The notes under the pieces: model-generated | Database searches by the model: none | The model's input: only the letters and a program-made list of their open reading frames with translations | Told to the model about the DNA's origin: nothing | Assembly: GCF_001447355.1 (NCBI RefSeq) | Contig: NZ_JXBW01000004.1 | Location: 62,001-126,000 of the forward strand | DNA length: 64,000 bases | Source of the DNA: Alicyclobacillus tolerans | GTDB lineage: Bacteria > Bacillota > Bacilli > Alicyclobacillales > Alicyclobacillaceae | Reading direction: 5' to 3' | Shown here: positions 9,645-16,733 of the stretch, piece after piece | How positions within the stretch are numbered: the stretch's first letter is position 1 | Layout of the letters: every line of letters starts with the position of its first letter | Translations under genes and position numbers: made by a program

Positions 9645-11054
9645 TCATGAAGTGGTAGTTGGGTTGATGTTCATCCGCTGTACCTGCAGACCCTGCGCAC
9701 CGACGGACAACTGCAGTTCACCCAGCACAACGGTTCCCGAAAATTGCGGCAACATTTGATTCCATGTGATGGTTAGCCCTGACGATGGAATCTGCACGAA
9801 AAGCGTGCGACCGTTGGTCCACTGGACATCGCGCGTGTCAAGCGAAAACGCATTTGTCCACTTACTCTGCCCGGAAATCTCATAGGTGACATTGCCAAAT
9901 GTGGTGATGTAGCAAAATCCTGTACCCGTCGGCGGAGTTGGTACCACCAACACGTATTGATGGCCCTGCTTGACGACGCGCAGGGAGTCAAAAAATTGAT
10001 AGGTTTGCCCCACGGCACTTTGCACGGATGCATTCGACGGAAAAAAGGGCTGCCCATTGCGGCTGTCGCCCGCGAACGATGCGGTAGCCTCGTCTGCGAT
10101 GGGATAGCAAATCTGCCAACTGCTCTTGCCCGTTTCGACAAAACCCTTGAGGTTATTGTGGACATTCGACACCACCGTCGCCAATTCCTGCGGCGTAAGG
10201 AAATCTGTCGATTTCCAGGAGCTTGGGACCAACCCAACAGCCGACGCCCACGCCGCCGGCGAGCCCCCTGGCTGATAAGCCGCGTCGCTCGAGCTTATGC
10301 CGTACGCGTTCCAAAGGACTTGATCTGCCATCGCCACGGTAAGCGGTGCAAAGACACCCGCCTGATTCGATGAGATCGGCTGGTAAATCCCCTTCTCGAT
10401 GCTGGTATGGACATAACCCCAAGCAGGTGAGTTCGTGGACAAATCGACATACGGACTGGTACCCGACGTGTCCGGATCGACGCCAAACGCCTTGTCCACC
10501 GCAACAAGCAGATTCCATATGCCAATTTGATCTGCGGCTAAGGGAGTCGGCAGTGCACTCGTATCCAGTGACAATGTCGTACCGTCCCACGTCGCTACAA
10601 TGCCTAAGCGAGCCATCAATTGCTCGATATTTGCCACGGGAAGGAACATAGTCGATTTACCGGATGCCGGATCCGTCGCCGCAATCCCCTGTAAACGCTG
10701 AACGACTGTTCCGTTGAGGGCTATCGCGGCGTTACCTGCACTCTCGGCATCCGGACTTGTGTCGATCGGAATCGAGCTTGGCACGGTCACATTCCAAACG
10801 CCTTGCTTCCATGTGTTTGCAAATCCCAATTGTTGAAAAACGTTCATTACATACCAAAGCGGCATGTAGACAACGCCATTTTGAGAAAACGTATATGGCT
10901 TTATCGGTGTTGGCTCCCCATTTAACACGATGGCCCGTTGTTCCATCACCGGGGTTGGGCGTACAACCGACGCCTGCGTCACTGGCGCGGCGACGCTCAC
11001 CGCGCACACCGCAAAGGCCGCAGTTCGCAACATCCACGCCTTACGCTCCGCCAT
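9645..11054 (-). CDS. Secreted stalk-domain protein with SLH-like segment
   Basis: Exported protein of ~469 residues. The signal peptide (MAERKAWMLRTAAFAVCAVSVAAPVTQA) is followed by two copper-amine-oxidase-like stalk units (YMPLWYVMNVFQQLGFANTW). A segment with the pattern of an S-layer homology domain comes next (YVDLSTNSPAWGYVHTSIEKGI), then a C-terminal part I do not recognise. It is probably attached to the cell wall. The ATG start at 11054 overlaps the end of the upstream DUF4855 gene by 14 bp, follows GGGGGTGGG, and begins right at the signal peptide. A longer upstream reading lies inside the previous gene and lacks signal-peptide shape. Translational coupling is likely. Confidence 0.82.
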   Translation of the reverse strand: MAERKAWMLRTAAFAVCAVSVAAPVTQASVVRPTPVMEQRAIVLNGEPTPIKPYTFSQNGVVYMPLWYVMNVFQQLGFANTWKQGVWNVTVPSSIPIDTSPDAESAGNAAIALNGTVVQRLQGIAATDPASGKSTMFLPVANIEQLMARLGIVATWDGTTLSLDTSALPTPLAADQIGIWNLLVAVDKAFGVDPDTSGTSPYVDLSTNSPAWGYVHTSIEKGIYQPISSNQAGVFAPLTVAMADQVLWNAYGISSSDAAYQPGGSPAAWASAVGLVPSSWKSTDFLTPQELATVVSNVHNNLKGFVETGKSSWQICYPIADEATASFAGDSRNGQPFFPSNASVQSAVGQTYQFFDSLRVVKQGHQYVLVVPTPPTGTGFCYITTFGNVTYEISGQSKWTNAFSLDTRDVQWTNGRTLFVQIPSSGLTITWNQMLPQFSGTVVLGELQLSVGAQGLQVQRMNINPTTTS

Positions 11055-12717
11055 GAATACCCACCCCCGCAATGAAACTTGCCGTCGTGTCATACGCAAT
11101 GCGCTCACTGCCTTGGGACCGCTCCGACGTCAACAGCAGCTTCGAGCCATCGTAGTACGCGTGCGACGCCTGATTGGTGCCATAGCCGTCCGCGCTCAAC
11201 TGAGCAAGCGAGCTGTCGTACACGGCCTGATGAGCCGCATCGATCCCTGTCAACTCCACCTCTACGCCAAGTCCGAGCTCTGAGGCAGTCTCGGTCGCGT
11301 TTATCATGCGCGCGAGATCTGCCTGCTGGCCTTGCTCGACATAATTCGGCTGAATCCAAGCCGCCGTAAAGCCAAGTGACTGCCAATGCCATATGCCGCC
11401 AGCGCCATAGTATGGAATCCAGAACAAGGGAAGCGCATTTGCCTTGGCTAAAGACGACGCATATTGGATATACCGCGCTTCCCCAGGCATGGTTTGGCGG
11501 TACTGTTCCTCATTCCAATAGAGTCCAACCAGTTTCAGGTTTTTGAAGTCCGCCTTCTTCCAATCGGTTAACAATCGATTGACATACCATGTCTCCGCTG
11601 CTTCGCGGCTCTGTAATCCGTTCGGATCGCCAGACGTACCGCCAAATTTCACGTCCTGCCCACCGATGTCTCCGAAATCGATATTTCCGTATGCGAAATA
11701 CGGCAGTGATAGGACGACTTTTTCTTGATATCCCGGGCGATGCAACGCCTGGTTGACGATGCCAACAGCTTCGTTCAACGCACTTAATTGCTTTCCAGTT
11801 GCAAACAGATCCTGAAGGTAGTTGGACAAGCCTTGCTCTGTATCCTTGACCGATCCGTACGGAAGAAACAGCATGGTGTCAAACAGCGGCTTGGTCATCT
11901 GCCCACTCTCTGTGACATACGCAAGCATGGGTTCGAAATCTTGAACGGACCACGTGCCTTGACTGCCGTTTGCCCCTGTTTGCACGAGCAACATGTTGCG
12001 AATCCCCGCGGCATTGGCGGCCGAGGGCAGCAGTGGGCCGAGTGGTTTCCCGGATGTGGACGTTACTTTCGCCAACGTACTGGCTGCAAGCCCGCGCGCT
12101 GTCGTCGATCCTTGCACGTCAAAGCCATTGACAAACACCCATACGTCGACCGGAATAATCAGCCGGACGGCCGAAGCCTCGATTCCGGCCGCACTCGACC
12201 ACGCGAACGTCTGGGTCATCACATTTTGGTCACTTTGCGGCACCGCAGAGGGACGCTGCCCTGCCGTGTACCACTGGCCATTTTGCTCGAATTGAAACTC
12301 GACATAACTGGGGAAGTAGACACCGAGCGAGAAGTTTTGTAGAGCCTGAATTTGAACAGACTGCACGTCGACAGGAGACTTAAACGTCAGCGTGATGGTT
12401 CGACTCCCCTGGTGACTGAATCCATGCCACGCCGACGTTTGGGTCACATCGCCCTGGTACGGCTTTTCCTCCTGAGCGAATGTGGAATCCGGTACACCAC
12501 TTACTGCAATGGACAGAGCGCCCTGCGACGTCAAATCCGTCATGTTGGTACTGGCATTTGCGCTACCGAATCCCGCCGCCCCTGTCGCATTGCCTGTCCC
12601 GGCGGCTGCCAAGGCGATGTCCGGCGGATCGAGCGAGACGGCCGCTAGAGCACAGAGAGCCACGCCCGCCGCCGCCCACATCTTGCGGTTACTGAACAAC
12701 CAATACACCTTCCTCAT
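11041..12717 (-). CDS. Secreted DUF4855-domain protein
   Basis: Exported 558-residue protein. The signal peptide (about residues 1-38) precedes an N-terminal beta-sandwich-like region and then a DUF4855 domain. That domain is recognised from its FLPYGS, LSLPYFAYG, GLYWNEEQYR, LFWIPYYGA and WIQPNY segments, which look like beta strands of a TIM barrel. DUF4855 has no firmly established activity; a glycoside hydrolase-like role is a guess. The ATG at 12717 gives a proper signal peptide; the upstream in-frame start would add 23 non-hydrophobic residues. It is the first gene of the envelope operon, with its own promoter at 12758-12786. Confidence 0.82.
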   Translation of the reverse strand: MRKVYWLFSNRKMWAAAGVALCALAAVSLDPPDIALAAAGTGNATGAAGFGSANASTNMTDLTSQGALSIAVSGVPDSTFAQEEKPYQGDVTQTSAWHGFSHQGSRTITLTFKSPVDVQSVQIQALQNFSLGVYFPSYVEFQFEQNGQWYTAGQRPSAVPQSDQNVMTQTFAWSSAAGIEASAVRLIIPVDVWVFVNGFDVQGSTTARGLAASTLAKVTSTSGKPLGPLLPSAANAAGIRNMLLVQTGANGSQGTWSVQDFEPMLAYVTESGQMTKPLFDTMLFLPYGSVKDTEQGLSNYLQDLFATGKQLSALNEAVGIVNQALHRPGYQEKVVLSLPYFAYGNIDFGDIGGQDVKFGGTSGDPNGLQSREAAETWYVNRLLTDWKKADFKNLKLVGLYWNEEQYRQTMPGEARYIQYASSLAKANALPLFWIPYYGAGGIWHWQSLGFTAAWIQPNYVEQGQQADLARMINATETASELGLGVEVELTGIDAAHQAVYDSSLAQLSADGYGTNQASHAYYDGSKLLLTSERSQGSERIAYDTTASFIAGVGIHGGA

Positions 12718-12757
12718 CACGGCAAAGTTTCCAATATCGCTTCGACGCGAACGACAA

Positions 12758-12786
12758 TTTAGACAACGATACTTTTCGAAAGTCAA
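12758..12786 (-). promoter_or_regulatory. Promoter of the DUF4855-stalk-glucosaminidase operon
   Basis: Read on the minus strand: TTGACT (12786-12781), 17-nt spacer, TCTAAA (12763-12758). Spacing is ideal and the gene starts about 40 nt downstream. Confidence 0.55.
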
Positions 12787-12858
12787 GAGTGATTTCTAAG
12801 GGCATGCCGCTAAATTCCCACCACACCAGCATTGGATTCCCAATCCATCAAAAAATCC

Positions 12859-12888
12859 TTGACAACATGAACATCTCGTCCATATAAT
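12859..12888 (+). promoter_or_regulatory. Consensus sigma-A promoter in an intergenic region
   Basis: Perfect TTGACA (12859-12864) and perfect TATAAT (12883-12888), separated by 18 nt. No gene starts within 400 nt downstream, so it appears to drive a non-coding transcript. Confidence 0.85.
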
Positions 12889-12894
12889 GTGAAT

Positions 12895-13022
12895 AAGTCA
12901 TCTGCAATCATCATATACTGTGAGCGTGGACACGAAGATCCTAAGTCGGTAAAGTGGGCACATAGACTTAGGGGAGTGAGTTGTGCAACCGGCCACCCGA
13001 TATCACATCTGGGTGGTTTTTC
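12895..13022 (+). ncRNA. Candidate small RNA (~128 nt), family unknown
   Basis: The predicted transcript starts about 7 nt after the perfect TATAAT and ends at a terminator. It contains an 8-bp perfect stem, CCTAAGTC (12940-12947) with GACTTAGG (12965-12972), then a second hairpin, CCACCC (12993-12998) with GGGTGG (13011-13016), followed by TTTTT. An in-frame ATG near the 5' end gives only a protein with no recognisable pattern running through the terminator, so I treat the transcript as RNA. I do not recognise a known class: it is not SRP RNA, 6S RNA or a riboswitch I know. It could be a trans-acting sRNA or an attenuated leader. Confidence 0.6.
12993..13021 (+). terminator. Rho-independent terminator of the candidate sRNA
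   Basis: CCACCC - 12-nt loop - GGGTGG followed directly by TTTTT (13017-13021). Confidence 0.75.
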
Positions 13023-13168
13023 TGTTGTCCGCGTTACTCGTTGCACGCCTTGGTATCCGACATCAATGTTTTCTAGAGCAACGGGTGGCCAAACTGGGGT
13101 CAAAGGGTTAGACAGAAAACAGGGGACAAGATAGTCTCTGGAACAAACAGCACACAAAACCAACCGAT

Positions 13169-13204
13169 TCAGGGATGGATACTCGCAGAGAGATCCATCC
13201 CTGA
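13169..13204. terminator. 12-bp perfect hairpin between sRNA and His-rich gene
   Basis: TCAGGGATGGAT (13169-13180) and ATCCATCCCTGA (13193-13204) pair perfectly over a 12-nt loop. Only short T runs follow on either strand, so it may be a second terminator or an RNA processing element. Confidence 0.45.
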
Positions 13205-13221
13205 TGTCGTTTATACCCCAA

Positions 13222-13281
13222 TTGACTATTCGTATGCATTTGTATACGATGAGTCTGCAAGCCGAATACAATTGTATACAA
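13222..13281 (+). promoter_or_regulatory. Promoter and palindromic operators of the His-rich small protein gene
   Basis: TTGACT (13222-13227), 17-nt spacer and TACGAT (13245-13250) form a promoter. GTATAC (13242-13247) overlaps the -10 box. Downstream are two overlapping perfect palindromes, ATACAATTGTAT (13266-13277) and TTGTATACAA (13272-13281), ending at the ribosome binding site. The TTGTATAC core recurs at 13240-13247. This looks like a repressor array, possibly for a GntR-type regulator; the regulator itself is not nearby. Confidence 0.55.
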
Positions 13282-13295
13282 AGGAGTGTGTTGGT

Positions 13296-13688
13296 ATGCG
13301 ACACATTGACAGGGATGCACACGGCCATCACGGTTCACATGGCAGGCACCACAAACATGGCAAAGGCCCACACAGCCACGCTGGGCACGGCAGCGGCCCG
13401 CAAACGTTTCGCCGCGGGCGAGCACTGGCCTTCTTGGAAACGCTCAATGTGCGGCGCTCGACGCTGACGCAGCAGCTGGAACAACCTGAGCTAACATCGA
13501 TTCATCCCGTGATCGCAGGCGAACTCAAGGCAATTGACATGATGCGCGACGAGTTTATAGCTATGTTTGACCTCCACGACACACACGAAGACACCGACAG
13601 CTACGAAGCGCCACAAACCAAGCACACCCCTCCGACCCAGACACCGGAACCTGTCGAGCAAGACGACCACACTGAACCAGATGCATGA
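13296..13688 (+). CDS. Small protein with His-rich N-terminus, function unknown
   Basis: A 130-residue protein. The first ~35 residues are packed with His, Gly and Lys, suggesting metal binding. A conserved-looking helical core follows (RRGRALAFLETLNVRRSTLTQQLEQ, then a stretch containing GELKAIDMMRDEF), then an acidic/Pro/Thr tail. I recall similar RRGRALAFL proteins in other Firmicutes, also of unknown function; this is memory, not a search result. ATG 13296 is 9 nt after AAAGGAG. It stands alone, is convergent with rpoN, and has palindromic operators directly before it. Confidence 0.75.
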   Translation: MRHIDRDAHGHHGSHGRHHKHGKGPHSHAGHGSGPQTFRRGRALAFLETLNVRRSTLTQQLEQPELTSIHPVIAGELKAIDMMRDEFIAMFDLHDTHEDTDSYEAPQTKHTPPTQTPEPVEQDDHTEPDA

Positions 13689-13745
13689 AGCAACGTAAGC
13701 GGGAGTACGGCTCCACACGCTGCACGTCAACATGGTTGCTCCCGC

Positions 13746-15038
13746 CTATCGTCGCCGCTTTTGCGAACTCGGGATCCCCATCTGCTCGCGATATTTTGCA
13801 ACCGTGCGGCGCGACAGGACAATGCCCTGTTGCGCCATGCACTTTGCGATCTCGGCATCCGACAGCGGCTTTCGGGCATCTTCCCTAGCTACCAGCGAAC
13901 GGAGCACATATTGTACCGCTTCTGCAGAAAGGCCGGATGTGGCCAATTGGGCCGGGAAAAATGCGTCCATCGCCCACACCCCGTACGGCGTTTTCATGCT
14001 CTTGTTGCGAAGTGCGCGGCTCACGGTGGACTCGTGGATATCCAACTCTTGCGCCACATCGCGCAGCGTGAGTGGACGCATATGTCCCGGGCCGCGTTGG
14101 AAAAACGGCTGTTGCCGCGCAACAATGACTTCCGCCACCCGTAGCATCGTCATGCGGCGCGTTTCGATAGCTTTGGCCATCCGCTCGATGGCTCGCAGAC
14201 GTGCGCCCAGGAAAGCGCGCACCTCTGCGCCACCGGATGCAAAGAGTGATCGGTAAGATGGCGAGACCCAGAGGCGGGGCTCGGCACTTTCCTGCACGCG
14301 AACGACAAACGTTTCGCCAGCGCGTTCGACGATGACATCTGGCGGCGCCAAGGCGAACGGCTCCCTGTCCCAAGCCGCACCCGGGCGCGGGGTTAGCCGC
14401 CGAAACTGCGCTAACACTTCATAGATGTCATCCAATGACGCATTACAGTTCCGTGCAACGACGCGCAATTTCCCCTGCGCAAGTTCGGTCATATGCGGAA
14501 GGAGCTTGCGAGCCAAGGCGCGATACGGCGGATCGATGCGTTCCAATTGCAAGAGTAGGCACTCCTCGACATTGCGTGCCCCCACCCCCAAAGGCTCACA
14601 ACTCTGTAGCGCAAATAAAGCCCTCTCGACTTCCTCCGTAGAAACGTCGAGGCGAACGGCCGTGACGTCCAGTGGATCGGTGAAATATCCGCGCTCATCC
14701 AGGCTGTGCGCAAGTTGCTCGGCAACGCGCAGCGTGCTTGGCGCGAGTGACAGCGTGCGCAACTGCCGACAAATCTCGTCCGCAAGCGAGGGACGTTCCG
14801 CTATTTGCTGGATCAGATCAGCACGCCCGGGCGTCGCGGCGCCTAATCCGACAAACCCGCTTGCAGTCATGGCCCACGGCCACTCCCATTCCAAGCAGGG
14901 ATTGTCTTGCGCCATCTCTTCCAGCATGTCAACAAGTTCAGTGGACGAAGCCTGCAAGACAGCCAGCGCCTGACGCATATCGGCGGTCATGACAAGCCTC
15001 TGACTCTGCTCCATGTCACCGCGAAACGCCATATTCAT
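13746..15038 (-). CDS. rpoN: RNA polymerase sigma-54 factor
   Basis: Directs RNA polymerase to -24/-12 promoters that need an ATP-hydrolysing activator. It has 430 residues. The N-terminal region I contains SQRLVMTADMRQALAVLQ, the core-binding region follows, and the C-terminal RpoN box reads SRRTVAKYREQ. ATG 15038 is 8 nt after GGAG, which lies in the end of the permease gene; the GTG at 15047 sits on that site and cannot use it. The gap to the permease stop is 5 bp, so the two are surely co-transcribed. Their shared promoter is itself of the sigma-54 type (16534-16549), which implies self-reinforcing expression. Confidence 0.95.
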   Translation of the reverse strand: MNMAFRGDMEQSQRLVMTADMRQALAVLQASSTELVDMLEEMAQDNPCLEWEWPWAMTASGFVGLGAATPGRADLIQQIAERPSLADEICRQLRTLSLAPSTLRVAEQLAHSLDERGYFTDPLDVTAVRLDVSTEEVERALFALQSCEPLGVGARNVEECLLLQLERIDPPYRALARKLLPHMTELAQGKLRVVARNCNASLDDIYEVLAQFRRLTPRPGAAWDREPFALAPPDVIVERAGETFVVRVQESAEPRLWVSPSYRSLFASGGAEVRAFLGARLRAIERMAKAIETRRMTMLRVAEVIVARQQPFFQRGPGHMRPLTLRDVAQELDIHESTVSRALRNKSMKTPYGVWAMDAFFPAQLATSGLSAEAVQYVLRSLVAREDARKPLSDAEIAKCMAQQGIVLSRRTVAKYREQMGIPSSQKRRR

Positions 15039-15043
15039 GCCTA

Positions 15044-16456
15044 TCACTCCGTCATCGTTTGCTGATTCACCGAAACCTGGCTGCGCCGGCGATAGAACAG
15101 ATAATAACTGAGTAGAACGATGATAATGATGGGCACACCAGCGTAAATGGCCATACGCTGCCCTGGAATGAAGAGAAGGCTAACTGCAATGGCCAAATTT
15201 AACACAACACCGGCGATCGGCAGGATGGGAAAGAGTGGCGTGCGATACGCCAAGGCGCGGACATCGCCTCCCTCGCGTACATACTTGCGCCGGAACCCAA
15301 TTTGCGAAGCGCAAATAATCGCCCAAGACAAGACAGCAATCAAACCGATGCCAGAGACAATCCACAAATACAGCGTATTCGGAGAAACCTGGTAAATCCA
15401 CAAAGATAGCGTGCCAATGACAAGGGTGGCAAGCACAGACCAGACGGGAACCTGTGCTTTGCTTAAGCGCGTTAAAAAGCGTGGAGCCATCCCGTCGAGC
15501 GCCATCGACCAAAGAAGGCGCGACGAAGCATAAGTCCAGGACGATCCGGCGGAAAGCGCCGAAGTAATGACAATCATGTCCATAATCAGGCGCGCATACG
15601 GGATGCCTGCAACCTGAAAGATGGTCGCGAATGGGCTGTCATTTAAGCCCGCTTTTTGCCAAGGAATGATACCAACTAAGACAATCATGGCGATGACATA
15701 GAACAACAAGGTGCGAACGCTCGTACTGCGTACCGCGCGCGGCACAGAGCGAGCCGGATCTTTGCTTTCTCCCGCGGCAATGCCGATTAACTCAGTGCCA
15801 CTGTAGGCGAAGCTAACCGGTACAAGAGCCATGAACACCGCGCCGATGCCGTGTGGGAATAAGCCACCCTGTCCCGTGTAGTTGTGCAGGCCGATGGCGC
15901 GGTGACCGGTGAGTCCAAAAATGGCCAGAATGCCCGCAATACAAGCAGCGACGATGCCAAACACCTTAATGCTGGCGAACCAAAACTCCGACTCGCCGTA
16001 TACGCCGACCCGGGTGACATTGAGCGCCAAATATATCACCGCAAACAAGGCATACCAGACCCATAAGGGAACGCCAGGCAGGTATTGGTGAATGATGATG
16101 GTCGCGGCTATCCACTCGCCGCCAATGGTGAACGCACCGTTAAGCCAATATAACCAGGCACTCAGATAGCCAATGGCAGGACTGATAAATTCCTGCGCAT
16201 ACGTCTTGAACGATCCGGCCACCGGCATGGCAGTCGCCAATTCGCCCAAACACATCATGACAATCGAAACAATGATGCCCCCAATTACGTACGCGAGCAC
16301 AGCGCCACCTGGACCTGCTTGATTGACGGTGTAGCCCGAGCTCAAGAACAGGCCCGTGCCAATCACTCCGCCAATCGAGATCATAAACATGTGTCGGGCA
16401 TGCATGCCTCGCCGCAAATGCGACTCCTTTTCCATGATCTGATCAAGTTGCTGCAT
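15044..16456 (-). CDS. Amino acid permease (APC superfamily, probably arginine/ornithine or basic amino acids)
   Basis: Twelve-span cytoplasmic-membrane transporter of 470 residues. The family hallmark MISIGGVIGTGLFLSSG lies in the first membrane span, with PGGAVLAYVIGG and FAYSGTELIGIAAGES further on. Uptake of arginine, ornithine or a related amino acid is inferred from context: it shares its sigma-54 promoter core and activator site with the rocA operon. The ATG at 16456 follows GAGGGAG; a TTG 21 nt upstream lacks a binding site. First gene of the permease-rpoN operon. Confidence 0.9.
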   Translation of the reverse strand: MQQLDQIMEKESHLRRGMHARHMFMISIGGVIGTGLFLSSGYTVNQAGPGGAVLAYVIGGIIVSIVMMCLGELATAMPVAGSFKTYAQEFISPAIGYLSAWLYWLNGAFTIGGEWIAATIIIHQYLPGVPLWVWYALFAVIYLALNVTRVGVYGESEFWFASIKVFGIVAACIAGILAIFGLTGHRAIGLHNYTGQGGLFPHGIGAVFMALVPVSFAYSGTELIGIAAGESKDPARSVPRAVRSTSVRTLLFYVIAMIVLVGIIPWQKAGLNDSPFATIFQVAGIPYARLIMDMIVITSALSAGSSWTYASSRLLWSMALDGMAPRFLTRLSKAQVPVWSVLATLVIGTLSLWIYQVSPNTLYLWIVSGIGLIAVLSWAIICASQIGFRRKYVREGGDVRALAYRTPLFPILPIAGVVLNLAIAVSLLFIPGQRMAIYAGVPIIIIVLLSYYLFYRRRSQVSVNQQTMTE

Positions 16457-16533
16457 CGCTCCACTCTCCCTCGCCAAGACAATGATAACGCTTACAACTA
16501 TACGTGAGAAACAGCTTTGTGATCATAAATCAC

Positions 16534-16549
16534 AGCAAGAATCGTGCCA
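16534..16549 (-). promoter_or_regulatory. Sigma-54 promoter of the permease-rpoN operon
   Basis: Minus-strand reading TGGCAC-GATTC-TTGCT has GG and GC exactly 10 nt apart, the sigma-54 requirement. The 16-base core is identical to that before rocA. Expected transcript start is near 16523, giving a ~65-nt leader. Confidence 0.9.
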
Positions 16550-16651
16550 AGTACCATTACAGGATCCCTCTAACCACATACAAAGCTGGATCAGCCGTTC
16601 GAAGGCGCAGCAAAGCTATCCCGCCGTGGAAAAACACGCCGCTGCGACAAA

Positions 16652-16697
16652 GAAAAAGGTGCAAACGCGCTTTTCATCTGCAAGCACGCTTTGCACC
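16652..16697 (-). terminator. Terminator of the RocR-like regulator gene
   Basis: Minus-strand stem GGTGCAAA / TTTGCACC with extra partial pairing (GCG/CGC), then TTTTTCTTT. The right-hand part of the hairpin coincides with the activator dyad at 16678-16696. Confidence 0.75.
16678..16696. promoter_or_regulatory. Putative upstream activator site for the permease-rpoN promoter
   Basis: CTGCAAG-CACGC-TTTGCAC, a dyad of half-site TGCAA. It matches the site before rocA (CTGCAAG-TACAG-TTTGCAC) in both arms and in spacing. It lies ~130 bp upstream of the sigma-54 promoter, a normal enhancer distance. Confidence 0.7.
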
Positions 16698-16733
16698 ACC
16701 GTGGGTGGCACTAAGTGTGCATAAGCATGCACA

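Noticed and set aside
12810-13331. A 173-codon minus-strand frame in the sRNA region
   Set aside because: It covers the sRNA promoter, terminator and operators, has no domain pattern and looks like random reading.
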